The notes below the pieces were generated by a model. The model saw only the letters and a list, made by a program, of their open reading frames with translations, ran no database searches and was not told the origin of the DNA. Of a stretch of DNA of 64,000 nucleotides, positions 18,296-27,006 are shown one piece after another. The stretch's first letter is position 1, and every line of letters starts with the position of its first letter. The position numbers were made by a program, and so were the translations under genes. The DNA comes from Brenneria bubanii (GTDB lineage Bacteria > Pseudomonadota > Gammaproteobacteria > Enterobacterales > Enterobacteriaceae): assembly GCF_022378355.1 (NCBI RefSeq), contig NZ_JAKMAJ010000011.1, positions 106,489 through 170,488 on the forward strand, written 5' to 3'.

Positions 18296-18315
18296 CCCGG
18301 CGCCTGTGCGCCGGG
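18296..18315 (-). terminator. Hairpin after pldA
   Basis: The perfect stem CCCGGCGC-CTGT-GCGCCGGG lies 20 bases beyond the pldA stop. On the minus strand it is followed by TTACGG, not a U tract, so an intrinsic terminator is only possible. It could equally serve as a leader structure of recQ on the other side. Confidence 0.4.
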
Positions 18316-18335
18316 CTAGCGAAACGGCAGGATGT

Positions 18336-19202
18336 TCAGAACATATCGTTTAGCGTCACACCCACCCCGAAGCGGGTCTGGCGGTGATCGTAGTCAATCA
18401 GCGACTCGCCATAACCACTGAAGACTTTGGTGTAAAATCGTACATGTTCGGTCATCGGGTAGCTCCAGCCGAGTTCACCGCCGCCGTAGCCGGTGTTCCA
18501 GTTGTAGCGGCCCTCCGCGCTGATTACGCTGTCGCCCCAGACATAGCCCACGCGCAGTCGGTAGTGTCCCATATATTTGGTGATATCAGGATTATCGTCC
18601 CGGCTGTCGGAGAAACGGAGCCAGGGTTTCACATCCACCTGCCAGTTGCCGTTTTGCGCCATCAGGCGAGCGTAGGCGCGATTCCAGCTACGAGATGTCG
18701 GTTCGGAACGACCGTTAGACTGGTGATTAAAGCCGACTTCAACATCGCGCAGCGTCCAGCCAGCCAAGGAGTAGTCGGTGGCCCAGCCCAGAAAAATCTG
18801 TGGCTCATAGTCGGTTTCACGAAACGGCGAAGACTGGCTTTTATTGGACATTTGCCACCAGGAGCGCTGGGTATAGGATGCGCCCAGCAACGAGTTGTCG
18901 CCCAGAATACCGCGCCACAGCGGAAAACCGAGGCTAAGCTGAAAGTTCACTTCATCTTTGCGCGCGTTGTTGCCCCAGTTATAGCTTTGTATCGCGGTCT
19001 TATTGATATTACTGGTGTAAGTGTACAGCAAATAATTACTCTCATAGGGATAGAGAATAAACGGACTATCATGCTTTTGTAACAGACTGGCGATGATGCT
19101 GCCGCGCACGGCGGGCTTGTCATGCACCGGCTCTATTTTTGCCTCTTCCGCCTGAGCCTGTATCGCCAGCAGCATAACCAACACGCCTACTATTTTACGC
19201 AT
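18336..19202 (-). CDS. pldA: Outer membrane phospholipase A
   Basis: OMPLA is a beta-barrel enzyme that hydrolyses phospholipids in the outer leaflet of the outer membrane and dimerises with calcium. The 288-residue precursor has a signal peptide with cleavage after AIQAQA near residue 18. The catalytic His160 and Ser162 lie in NHQSNGRS, with Asn174 in SWNRAYARL. The C-terminus ends in Phe (GVGVTLNDMF), the usual outer-membrane barrel signal. E. coli PldA is 289 aa. It is upstream of recQ in the same direction. Confidence 0.97.
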   Translation of the reverse strand: MRKIVGVLVMLLAIQAQAEEAKIEPVHDKPAVRGSIIASLLQKHDSPFILYPYESNYLLYTYTSNINKTAIQSYNWGNNARKDEVNFQLSLGFPLWRGILGDNSLLGASYTQRSWWQMSNKSQSSPFRETDYEPQIFLGWATDYSLAGWTLRDVEVGFNHQSNGRSEPTSRSWNRAYARLMAQNGNWQVDVKPWLRFSDSRDDNPDITKYMGHYRLRVGYVWGDSVISAEGRYNWNTGYGGGELGWSYPMTEHVRFYTKVFSGYGESLIDYDHRQTRFGVGVTLNDMF

Positions 19203-19571
19203 TTACTTCTTCTCCTGAGCGATCGTGATAATTACCGGTCACATATTTCCCCTCATGCTCATCAGCCGCCAACCGAACTCTTCGCCCCCGCCCATTGGCG
19301 GATAAACCAGAATTTTTAAGCGATTCGCATGAAATCCAAAGAGGTCATTTTACACAGTTCGCCGGTATTTGAATCAAGGTTCCGCCATTTCTCGGTTTTT
19401 TCTGGCATGAAACAATGTTAACCAATTAAAAACAAATAGTTAACATCTTCCTCACCGACAATACACTGCGGCGGCCGCCGGTTAAATTGCTGACTAATGA
19501 TAAGAGTGGAAACTACCTCAGTTTGGGATAAACTATTATTTTTCCACATCGTTTTTTCTATCGAGCCACCA
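19203..19571. other. Intergenic region between divergent pldA and rarD
   Basis: No gene was seen in these 369 bases. The part near rarD is AT-rich and holds a perfect inverted repeat, ATGTTAAC (19415-19422) and GTTAACAT (19439-19446), which could be a regulator site. An open frame upstream of the rarD start is not conserved with E. coli RarD. Confidence 0.6.
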
Positions 19572-20501
19572 ATGGATGCGCAACAAACCCGCAAGGGGAT
19601 TTTTTTCGCTCTGGGTGCTTACTTAATCTGGGGTATCGCACCCGTTTACTTTAAGCTACTTGAGCATGTTCCTGCCGATGAAATATTGACACACCGAATT
19701 ATCTGGTCGTTTTTCTTCATGTTGATCCTGCTGAGCATCGGTCAAAAATGGCGGCAGGTGCGCGCCGCCTGTAAAAATGTCAAACGCCTGCTGCTGCTCG
19801 CATTTACCGGCGTGCTTATCGGCGGCAACTGGTTACTGTATATCTGGGCGGTCAATAACCACCACATGCTTGAGGCCAGTCTGGGCTACTTCATTAACCC
19901 ACTGGTCAACGTCATGCTGGGCATCGTGTTTCTCGGCGAACGCTTCCGCCGTCTGCAGTGGCTGGCCATGCTACTGGCCGTCACCGGCGTACTGGTGCAA
20001 CTCTGGACTTTCGGCTCACTGCCGATCATCGCGCTGGGACTGGCATTCAGCTTTGCCTTATATGGCCTGCTGAGAAAAAAAATCGGCATTGACAGCCAGA
20101 TCGGCATGTTGATCGAAACGCTATGGCTGTTGCCGGCAGCCTGCGTTTATCTGTTTTTTATTGCCGATACGCCAAGCAGCCATTTGACTGGGAATAGCTT
20201 GTCATTAAACCTGCTGCTAGTGTCGGCCGGTATTATCACCACCGTGCCATTGCTGTTTTTCACCGCCGCCGCCATGCGTCTGCGCCTGTCTACACTCGGT
20301 TTCTTCCAGTACCTCGGCCCCACGTTAATGTTCCTGCTGGCCGTGACCTTCTATGGCGAAACCTTCGGCGAAGACAAGCTGATTACATTCGCGTTTATCT
20401 GGAGCGCGCTGGTGTTGTTTATTCTGGATGCGCTTTATCACCAGTACAAACAGCGGCAGCTCAACATGACGAAGAGCTCAGCGCGAGACGCCGGGAAATA
20501 A
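19572..20501 (+). CDS. rarD: EamA/DMT-family transporter RarD
   Basis: This 309-residue membrane protein has ten predicted helices in two EamA repeats. Stretches such as YLIWGIAPVYFKLLEHVPAD near residues 18-37, GGNWLLYIWAVNNHHMLEAS near 85-104 and TLGFFQYLGPTLMFLLAVTF near 243-262 match E. coli RarD (296 aa), linked by its name to chloramphenicol sensitivity but of unproven substrate. ATG at 19572 is the start by homology. Its last 41 bases overlap the end of the convergent AbrB-family gene. Confidence 0.93.
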   Translation: MDAQQTRKGIFFALGAYLIWGIAPVYFKLLEHVPADEILTHRIIWSFFFMLILLSIGQKWRQVRAACKNVKRLLLLAFTGVLIGGNWLLYIWAVNNHHMLEASLGYFINPLVNVMLGIVFLGERFRRLQWLAMLLAVTGVLVQLWTFGSLPIIALGLAFSFALYGLLRKKIGIDSQIGMLIETLWLLPAACVYLFFIADTPSSHLTGNSLSLNLLLVSAGIITTVPLLFFTAAAMRLRLSTLGFFQYLGPTLMFLLAVTFYGETFGEDKLITFAFIWSALVLFILDALYHQYKQRQLNMTKSSARDAGK

Positions 20502-21525
20502 AACGCGACAGTATCGGACTGACGATCAGCGTTGCAAACAGCCTCATCGTTTGCATCGCGATCACAAATGCGATATCGACGTTGCTACCCGCGGCAATAA
20601 TGGCAATGGAATCCAGCCCGCCGGGGCTGGTTGCCAGATAGGCCGTCAACAGGTCCACCGGCAACACCCTGCTCACCATCAGCGCCATCGCGCCACACAA
20701 CAGCATCAGCCCGACAATCGACGCCATCATCTGCGGCAAAGTGCGGATCGCCAGCAGAAAAATCGGCCGGGTAAACGATAAACCGACGCTCCAGCCGATA
20801 ACCGCATACGCTAACGCCAGCAGCCATTCCGGGGTCTGCAACGTCAGCGTTCCGGTTGAGTGCAACACCGAGCCGACAATCATCGGCCCCAGCATCGCGC
20901 CGGATGGAATGCGTAGGCGCCGCCCCAGCCACGCGCAGCAAAAGGCGACGCACAGGGTCGCGGGAAAGCACCAGTCCAGCGGCGGGAACCATACCAGCAT
21001 GGCGCTGTTATCCGCCGCCTCGTTCCCCAGGCTGATACGCGCAACAAACGCCGCCGCCGCCGTTACCATCAGCACGCGCAAATACTGCATAAACGCCACC
21101 AGTCGAACATCCGCGCCGAATTCTCCCGACATCGCCACCATCGCCGCCGCGCCGCCGGGAGAGGCGCCCCAGGTGCCGGTCGGGCCGGGCAGTTCGCTGA
21201 ACTTCACCAGCAGCCAGCCGGACACGCCGCTGGCGGCAAGGGGAGCCAGGAGAATAAACAGCACCAGCAGCCAGTTGTCCAGTAGCGGCGTCAGAATCGA
21301 GAGGGAAAGGCTTTGCGCCACCAGGCAACCCAGCACCGAAGTGCTGCCAAGAAAACAAACGCGGGGAAGACGAATGGTTGCGCCGTTCAGTCCCATGACG
21401 ACGCCAACCAGCATCGGGCCGAGCAACAGCGCCGCCGGAACGTGATAGAACTGCAGCAAAACCCCCAGCACCAGCGAGACCGAGAGCAGCACTCCCCATT
21501 GCATCAAGGGCGAACTTTTGCGCAT
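20461..21525 (-). CDS. AbrB-family membrane protein
   Basis: This 354-residue polytopic protein has an internal repeat: the two SPGG signatures, WGASPGGAAAMVAMSGEFGA near residues 121-140 and TSPGGLDSIAIIAAGSNVDI near 305-324, match E. coli AbrB (a putative regulator of the aidB locus, formerly in the ammonia-monooxygenase-like family). About ten helices are predicted. The function of the family is not established. The start at 21525 gives MRKSSPLMQWG, in line with the E. coli N-terminus; an upstream in-frame codon at 21582 is less likely. It is convergent with rarD, their 3' ends overlapping by 41 bases. Confidence 0.85.
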   Translation of the reverse strand: MRKSSPLMQWGVLLSVSLVLGVLLQFYHVPAALLLGPMLVGVVMGLNGATIRLPRVCFLGSTSVLGCLVAQSLSLSILTPLLDNWLLVLFILLAPLAASGVSGWLLVKFSELPGPTGTWGASPGGAAAMVAMSGEFGADVRLVAFMQYLRVLMVTAAAAFVARISLGNEAADNSAMLVWFPPLDWCFPATLCVAFCCAWLGRRLRIPSGAMLGPMIVGSVLHSTGTLTLQTPEWLLALAYAVIGWSVGLSFTRPIFLLAIRTLPQMMASIVGLMLLCGAMALMVSRVLPVDLLTAYLATSPGGLDSIAIIAAGSNVDIAFVIAMQTMRLFATLIVSPILSRFISRRLALSSSSC

Positions 21526-21658
21526 GCACACAACCTGTTTCAGCAATATGACGACTGCCGTCATTCTAAACAGATTGTTCAAATAATTAACATGGAAATT
21601 AATTACGGGAGAGAAAACAGGCTATGCGCGCTCCGCAAAGCAGGGAGCGCGACAGGTT

Positions 21659-22609
21659 TCAAAGCCAGTTTTTGCGTTTGAAATAAAGGTATGGCGCCAG
21701 CCCCGCCAGGATCATCAGAATGATGGCGCCCGGATAACCAAATGACCACTTCAGCTCTGGCATGAAGGTAAAGTTCATGCCATAGCTGGAAGCCACCAGC
21801 GTCGGCGGCAGGAACACCACGGAAACCACCGAGAAGATCTTGATGATGCGGCTCTGTTCGATGTTGATGAAGCCCATCGCCGCCTGCATCAGAAAGTTGA
21901 CCTTCTGGAACAGTGACTCGTTATGCGGCAGCAGTGATTCGATATCACGCAGGATCTCGCGCGCCTGCTCCAACTGACCGGACGGCAAGCGCGCTTTACG
22001 CACCAGGAAATTCAGCGCCCGCTGGGTATCCATCAAACACAGACGCACCTTCCAGCCGATATCCTCTAACTCAGCCAGCGTGGAAAGCGCCTCATCGTAC
22101 TCATCCCCCTGACGGCCTTCCATGATGATGCGGCTTAGCGATTCCAGATCGCTGTAGATATTTTCAATCTCGTCCGCCAGCTGTTCGATTTTGGTTTCAA
22201 ACAAATCGAGCAGCAGTTCATAGGCGTTGCCATCGACCAGCGTCTGATTACGCGCCCGCATCCGGTAAAGACGAAACGCCGGCAGTTCACGCTCACGCAG
22301 CGTATATAAACGGCCATCGCGGATGGTAAATGCCACGGTCGCGTTGCCGGCATGGTCTTCGGCATCTTCATAAAAGAAGAAAGAGTGGATATGTAACCCG
22401 TCTTCATCCTCGAAGAAACGCGCAGACGCCTCAATGTCTTCCAGTTCGGGGCGGGTCGCCAGACTTTGTCCCAACTCGTTTTGAACCTTCTCTCGTTCGT
22501 CAACCTCCGGCTCGATTAAATCAACCCAGACAGATGAGGTGAGATCAACGGAATCTTCAAGCTCCAGACGAGATAAACGGCAATTATCCAGTTTGAATGC
22601 ACTTAGCAT
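21659..22609 (-). CDS. corA: Magnesium/cobalt transport protein CorA
   Basis: CorA is a pentameric inner-membrane channel for Mg2+ that also passes cobalt and nickel. The 316-residue protein has a large cytoplasmic N-terminal domain (about residues 1-255), a long stalk helix with a coiled-coil-like stretch ([16 protein letters not shown]), and two C-terminal helices with the signature YGMNF near residue 277 and the MPEL loop. It ends in a basic KRKNWL tail. E. coli CorA is also 316 aa. The 250-base leader upstream (22786-22904) holds a promoter, a small ORF and a hairpin, suggesting leader-based control. Confidence 0.97.
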   Translation of the reverse strand: MLSAFKLDNCRLSRLELEDSVDLTSSVWVDLIEPEVDEREKVQNELGQSLATRPELEDIEASARFFEDEDGLHIHSFFFYEDAEDHAGNATVAFTIRDGRLYTLRERELPAFRLYRMRARNQTLVDGNAYELLLDLFETKIEQLADEIENIYSDLESLSRIIMEGRQGDEYDEALSTLAELEDIGWKVRLCLMDTQRALNFLVRKARLPSGQLEQAREILRDIESLLPHNESLFQKVNFLMQAAMGFINIEQSRIIKIFSVVSVVFLPPTLVASSYGMNFTFMPELKWSFGYPGAIILMILAGLAPYLYFKRKNWL

Positions 22610-22757
22610 AGGCCATAGCTTCCTTTTTCAGTAGCAGAGAAGAATGGACAACGCGATTGAAAGCACAGAAACAAGGGTGAAAGCGTCACCGGCAAGTTTC
22701 AATCCGTTCGACGGAAATGACTCACAGCGACAGAGTGAAGAGATCGCTGACAACCAC

Positions 22758-22787
22758 TGAGGCTATCAGCAATGGGAAGATAGCCTT
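22758..22787 (-). promoter_or_regulatory. Leader hairpin after the corA leader ORF
   Basis: On the minus strand AGGCTATC and GATAGCCT form an 8-bp stem with an 11-base loop, starting at the stop codon of the leader ORF. Ribosome occupancy could change this structure. No U tract follows, so it is not a simple terminator. Confidence 0.5.
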
Positions 22788-22842
22788 AGAAGTTGTACCT
22801 AATGATCAGGTTATTGAGCCAGTATCGACTGGGAGCGTCCAA
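22786..22842 (-). CDS. Small leader ORF upstream of corA (18 codons)
   Basis: A TTG at 22842 with GGAGG nine bases before it opens a frame for DAPSRYWLNNLIIRYNF after the initiator, then TAA. It begins about 25 bases after the predicted start of transcription and ends 177 bases before corA. E. coli has the short genes ysgD and corL in the same uvrD-corA interval, and in Salmonella translation of corL controls Rho-dependent termination within the corA leader. I cannot confirm which of these, if either, this ORF matches. The long open frame on the other strand here is not supported. Confidence 0.55.
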   Translation of the reverse strand: MDAPSRYWLNNLIIRYNF

Positions 22843-22874
22843 GGCGCAAGTCCTCCAGAAATAATGATGCGCGC

Positions 22875-22904
22875 ATGTTACGCCGAGATGAAAAAGGCTG
22901 TCAA
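22875..22904 (-). promoter_or_regulatory. Probable corA promoter
   Basis: A perfect TTGACA (22899-22904) and TAACAT (22875-22880) are separated by 18 bases on the minus strand, placing the transcript start near 22868. It lies between the cyclase gene stop and the leader ORF. Confidence 0.7.
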
Positions 22905-22976
22905 CTTTAAAACCGTTACCAATATGCTCGCGATGAACGTTGAGTTTCTGCGCAAAATTTCGCTTATGCCCTGCCG

Positions 22977-23720
22977 TCAGGCGTCTTCCGGCAGATAAGC
23001 GATAGCGCGCACCGGAAAACTCGCCGTACCGGCAAAGTTGGGATACATGACGTGGATATAGGCGCCGGTGGCCGGAATCTGTTCAAGATTATTTAGCACT
23101 TCGACCTGATAAGCGTTCTGATCCAGCACGTAATACTCCCCGAGCAGGGCGTTGTTACGGCGAAAATCCACGGCGGCGTCGGTATCCAGCGTTTCATGTC
23201 CCACGGCGCTGATGCCGCGCTGTTCAAACAGGAATTTCAATGCGTCCATCGACCAGCCCGGCGTATGGCTGTTTCCCTGTTCATCCTTGTTGTCGAACGC
23301 CTTACCGTCCGGCCAGCGTTGACTCCAGCCGCTGGCGAAGGCGACAAAGCTGCCGGCAGGGATCGTGCCCCATTGCGCCTCGAACTGCAAAACGTCATTC
23401 ACCGTCAGGCGGTAGTCAGGATCGCGTTCAACCGCATCCTGCTTATGGATGACCAACAGCGGCAGCAGGAGCTCTTTATTGTCGATGCGATCCAGATAAC
23501 GCTTGCCCGCGACAAAGTGTCCCGGTGAATCAATATGCGTTCCGGTCGGCGTGGTAAACGTGACTTCTTCCGCAAAAAAACCATGCTGTTCAACGTTGAA
23601 CAGCGTTTTACGCTTCACGCCGTCAAACGCGCTGAAAACCGGGATATCACCCGCGATGGAATGCGTTAAATCCACCCATTTTTTTTCCCGCAATGCCTCT
23701 ACAATCTGCTTCAATGTCAT
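22977..23720 (-). CDS. Cyclase-family metal-dependent hydrolase
   Basis: This 247-residue protein belongs to the cyclase family that includes bacterial kynurenine formamidase and isatin hydrolase. The metal-binding motif HIDSPGHF in PTGTHIDSPGHF near residues 58-69 is intact, as is the N-terminal DLTHSIAGDIPVF and the later GHETLDTDAAVD. No signal peptide is seen. Substrate cannot be told: it is larger than KynB and no tryptophan-catabolism gene is nearby. It sits between corA and uvrD, which are closer neighbours in E. coli, so it looks like an insertion in the core order. Confidence 0.82.
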   Translation of the reverse strand: MTLKQIVEALREKKWVDLTHSIAGDIPVFSAFDGVKRKTLFNVEQHGFFAEEVTFTTPTGTHIDSPGHFVAGKRYLDRIDNKELLLPLLVIHKQDAVERDPDYRLTVNDVLQFEAQWGTIPAGSFVAFASGWSQRWPDGKAFDNKDEQGNSHTPGWSMDALKFLFEQRGISAVGHETLDTDAAVDFRRNNALLGEYYVLDQNAYQVEVLNNLEQIPATGAYIHVMYPNFAGTASFPVRAIAYLPEDA

Positions 23721-23817
23721 GCCGTTACTCCCTTTTTTGCTTTTTTCTATTCTAGCCCGACGTTATACAGACAGGTCGCCAGCAGACCGCTCTGCGGTGA
23801 TTTGCCGCGAGCCTAAA

Positions 23818-25980
23818 TCATACTGTATCCAGACGGGCGTAGGCCGCCACCAGCCATTTAATCCCCTGCCCTTGAAACGCCACCTGAATCCGGCAATGCT
23901 CGCCGCTGCCTTCCAGATTGACAATGGTGCCTTCGCCGAATTTGGCATGCCGTACGCGCTGCCCCAGTCGGTAACCGCTGTCGCTCTCGCTGACCGGCGT
24001 ACCGAGACGCTGATGATTGACCGGGCGCGATACGCTGGCGCGCAGCCGAACCTCCTCGACGCACGCCGGCGGTAATTCGCCGACAAAGCGAGACGGGCGG
24101 TGATAGGCTTCTTTACCGTATAGACGCCGGGATTCCGCATAAGTCAGCGTCAGTTTCCGCATCGCACGCGTTACGCCGACATAGGCCAGACGACGCTCCT
24201 CCTCCAGTCGGCCGCCCTCATCGAGCGACATCTGGCTGGGGAACATGCCCTCTTCCATACCGACGATAAATACCTGCGGGAATTCCAGTCCTTTCGCCGA
24301 GTGCAGCGTCATCAGCTGCACCGCATCCTGATAGGCGTCCGCCTGTCCTTCTCCCGCTTCCAATGCCGCATGAGATAAAAACGCCTGTAGCGGCATCAGA
24401 TCCTGATCTTCGTCCTGATAGCTATATTGCCGCGTCGCGGTAACCAGTTCCTCAAGGTTTTCTACCCGCGCTTGCCCTTTTTCGCCTTTCTCCTGCTCGT
24501 ACATGCTCCACAGGCCGGAATCCTTAATCACCCGATCGGTTTGTACATGCAGCGGCAGTTCAGCGGTTTCATCCGCCAGTGCGTTAATCAATTCGACAAA
24601 GCGCTGCAGCGCGGACGCCGCTCGGCCCGCCAGCACTTTTTCCTGCAATAGCGCGCGCGCGGACTGCCAAAGCGTTAGCTGACGGTCACGGGCGGTCTGA
24701 CGCACCACGTCAAGCGTTCTGTCGCCGATGCCGCGCGTCGGCGTATTCACCACGCGTTCAAACGCCGCATCATCATTACGGTTGGCGATCAAACGCAGAT
24801 AAGCCAACGCATCCTTGATTTCCTGCCGTTCGAAGAAGCGCATGCCGCCATAGATACGGTACGGCATACTCTGCTGAAGCAGGGCTTCTTCCAGCACGCG
24901 CGACTGGGCGTTGCTGCGGTACAAAATGGCGCTGTCGCTTAGCGCGCCGCCGTTTTCCTGCCAAACTTTTATCCGGTTGACCACAAAGCGCGCTTCATCC
25001 AGCTCGTTAAACGCGCAGTACAACGAGATGGGTTCACCCTCCGCGCCATCCGTCCACAATTTCTTGCCTAAACGGCCGCCGTTATGCTCAATCAGGGCAT
25101 TGGCCGCATTGAGGATATTGCTGGTAGAACGGTAATTCTGCTCCAGGCGGATGGTCTGCGCGCCGGAAAAATCCTGGAGAAACAGCTGAATATTTTCCAC
25201 CTGCGCGCCGCGCCAGCCGTAAATAGACTGGTCGTCGTCGCCGACGATCATCACATTGGCGCTATCGCCCGCCAGCATGCGGATCCAGGCATATTGAATG
25301 CGGTTGGTATCCTGAAACTCATCCACCAGAATATTGGTAAAGCGCTCGCGGTAGTGATTCAGAATATGAGGTTTATTCAGCCACAGCTCATGCGCGCGCA
25401 GCAACAGTTCGGCAAAATCCACCAGCCCGGCGCGGTCACAGGCTTCCTGATAGGCCTGATAAACCCGCTGCCAGGTTTGCTCTATCGGGTTTCCGTAACT
25501 CTCGATATGTTGAGGCCGCAGTCCTTCATCTTTTTTGCCGTTGATGTACCACATGGCCTGACGCGGCGGCCACTGCTTTTCGTCCAGATTGAGCGCCCGA
25601 ATCAGGCGTTTGAGCAACCGCAGCTGGTCTTCGCCGTCCAGAATCTGAAAATCCTGCGGCAGACCGGCATCCAGATGATGCGCGCGCAGCAGACGGTGCG
25701 CCAATCCGTGGAAGGTGCCGATCCACATACCGCCCTGGCTGGTGCCGATCAGGTGTTCGATACGGTGACGCATTTCCGCCGCGGCCTTGTTGGTGAACGT
25801 CACCGCCATAATGGAATAGGGGGAACAACCTTCAACAGACAACAACCAGGCGATACGATGCACCAGCACCCGCGTCTTGCCGCTGCCCGCTCCCGCCAGC
25901 ACGAGTAAATTGCTGCGCGGCGCGGCTACCGCCTCGCGTTGTTTGTCGTTGAGGCCATCGAGTAAAGCAGAAACGTCCAT
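23818..25980 (-). CDS. uvrD: DNA helicase II UvrD
   Basis: UvrD is the SF1 3'-5' helicase of nucleotide excision and mismatch repair. The 720-residue protein matches E. coli in length. Motifs in order: [16 protein letters not shown] (Walker A, near 29-44), LVDEFQDTNRIQYAW (near 218-232), [37 protein letters not shown] and [12 protein letters not shown]; the C-terminal GQRVRHAKFGEGTIV is the Tudor-like RNA-polymerase contact. ATG at 25980 (MDVSALLDGLND) matches E. coli; upstream codons are not conserved. Its SOS promoter is about 300 bases upstream, beyond an inserted ERIC element. Confidence 0.97.
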   Translation of the reverse strand: MDVSALLDGLNDKQREAVAAPRSNLLVLAGAGSGKTRVLVHRIAWLLSVEGCSPYSIMAVTFTNKAAAEMRHRIEHLIGTSQGGMWIGTFHGLAHRLLRAHHLDAGLPQDFQILDGEDQLRLLKRLIRALNLDEKQWPPRQAMWYINGKKDEGLRPQHIESYGNPIEQTWQRVYQAYQEACDRAGLVDFAELLLRAHELWLNKPHILNHYRERFTNILVDEFQDTNRIQYAWIRMLAGDSANVMIVGDDDQSIYGWRGAQVENIQLFLQDFSGAQTIRLEQNYRSTSNILNAANALIEHNGGRLGKKLWTDGAEGEPISLYCAFNELDEARFVVNRIKVWQENGGALSDSAILYRSNAQSRVLEEALLQQSMPYRIYGGMRFFERQEIKDALAYLRLIANRNDDAAFERVVNTPTRGIGDRTLDVVRQTARDRQLTLWQSARALLQEKVLAGRAASALQRFVELINALADETAELPLHVQTDRVIKDSGLWSMYEQEKGEKGQARVENLEELVTATRQYSYQDEDQDLMPLQAFLSHAALEAGEGQADAYQDAVQLMTLHSAKGLEFPQVFIVGMEEGMFPSQMSLDEGGRLEEERRLAYVGVTRAMRKLTLTYAESRRLYGKEAYHRPSRFVGELPPACVEEVRLRASVSRPVNHQRLGTPVSESDSGYRLGQRVRHAKFGEGTIVNLEGSGEHCRIQVAFQGQGIKWLVAAYARLDTV

Positions 25981-26035
25981 AGGTACGGTATCCGTTGACG
26001 GGAAACCGTATCGACGCGAAGAGGAACGGTCACCA

Positions 26036-26051
26036 CTGATTATTGACACAG
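26036..26051. promoter_or_regulatory. Possible second LexA-like box close to uvrD
   Basis: CTG-ATTATTGACA-CAG has the CTG-N10-CAG frame of an SOS box and lies 56 bases before the uvrD start. The inner ten bases match the alternating TA consensus only about half, so binding is doubtful. Confidence 0.25.
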
Positions 26052-26156
26052 ACAAAACCATAATCTTTCAGGTTGCGGGGACGTGGGCGGCGCGAGATTG
26101 CCAGCACCAGTCCGCATCCTGAAAAACCGCCGGGAGCGCCGGTTTCAGGGAAATTC

Positions 26157-26278
26157 ATACCCAATGGATTTCGCACTGCAGTATGGCGGCGAGGGCGTGA
26201 ATCCCGATGCGCCTACTCAGGCAAGTGATTCGGGTGAACAAACCTCGCCAACGCGCCTGCAGCGGTATATTGGGTATA
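26157..26278. repeat. ERIC element inserted in the uvrD leader
   Basis: The roughly 122-base element has ATACCCA and TGGGTATA termini and the ERIC core GTGAATCCCGATGCGCCTAC followed by TCAGGCAAGTGATTCGGGTG. Its right end runs into the uvrD LexA box and promoter, so it lies inside the uvrD 5' untranslated region. A hairpin at 26119-26150 just beyond it (CCTGAAA arms) resembles the paired-hairpin repeat. Confidence 0.85.
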
Positions 26279-26316
26279 TATACAGGTGATTATAACAACG
26301 CTGTCAGCGATGCCAA
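26270..26316 (-). promoter_or_regulatory. uvrD promoter and LexA (SOS) box
   Basis: On the minus strand TTGGCA (26311-26316) and TATAAT (26289-26294), spaced 16, are followed by CTGTATATATACCCAA (26270-26285). The E. coli uvrD SOS box has the same CTGTATATATACCC and ends in CAG; here the last arm reads CAA. The promoter overlaps the final codons of yigB: its TATAAT includes the yigB TAA stop. Confidence 0.85.
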
Positions 26317-27006
26317 TCGGGAAATTTCGATATGCGGCAGCAACCGGGCATCGGCGATATGCATAAGGTCGACTTCCCACGGCTTGATCCAGCAAGCCTG
26401 CATGCCACAACGGACGGCGCCGGCGACATCGGTCGTGAGATCGTCTCCCACGTGCAGAATCTGGTTCAGCGGCAGATTGAACTTTTCCGCCGCCAGATGG
26501 TACATATCGGGAAATGGCTTTGAGCGGCCATCCGGACCGGCACGCAGCATAAAGGCAAAGTAGCGCTCCAGCCCGAACTGACAGGGATCGGCATTGCCAT
26601 TGGTGATCGCCGCCAACGGCACCTGCTCGGCCAGCGCCGACAACGTACGATGGGTCTCTTCCGATATGAGGATCTGATTACGCCAATGGGCGACGTTTTC
26701 CATCGCCGCCATTGACCCCCGCAACGCCTCGTCAGCATTCAGGCCAATATCAATCATCGCTTGTTCAACCGCGCGCCGCCGCCATTCCGTCACGTCGTGA
26801 TAGATTTCAGGCTCCCGAACCCGCAGCTCGTCACGCAGACGCTGTAAATCCGTTTCCTGGAAATCTTTCAGGCCCGAGTGATACTGTTGCAAAAAACGGA
26901 TCGACTCCTGCTTGGTACGCCGTATCACCTCGGCGTTGTCGTACAGCGTGTCGTCCAAATCAAAGGTTATCGCACGAATAGGGCCTAATGGCCGGTAAAA
27001 ATGCAT
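26290..27006 (-). CDS. yigB: HAD-family FMN phosphatase YigB
   Basis: This 238-residue HAD hydrolase has motif [13 protein letters not shown] near residues 12-23, AITNGNAD near 114-121 and [18 protein letters not shown] near 174-191. In E. coli YigB dephosphorylates FMN to riboflavin, alongside YbjI. The ATG at 27006 overlaps the xerC stop, giving [12 protein letters not shown]; this matches E. coli. It is the last gene of the dapF-yigA-xerC-yigB run, and the uvrD promoter is embedded in its 3' end. Confidence 0.94.
   Translation of the reverse strand: MHFYRPLGPIRAITFDLDDTLYDNAEVIRRTKQESIRFLQQYHSGLKDFQETDLQRLRDELRVREPEIYHDVTEWRRRAVEQAMIDIGLNADEALRGSMAAMENVAHWRNQILISEETHRTLSALAEQVPLAAITNGNADPCQFGLERYFAFMLRAGPDGRSKPFPDMYHLAAEKFNLPLNQILHVGDDLTTDVAGAVRCGMQACWIKPWEVDLMHIADARLLPHIEISRLASLTALL

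Noticed and set aside
22717-22998. 93-codon frame on the plus strand across the corA leader
   Set aside because: It runs antisense to the corA promoter and into the end of the cyclase gene, has no ribosome site and no recognisable family.
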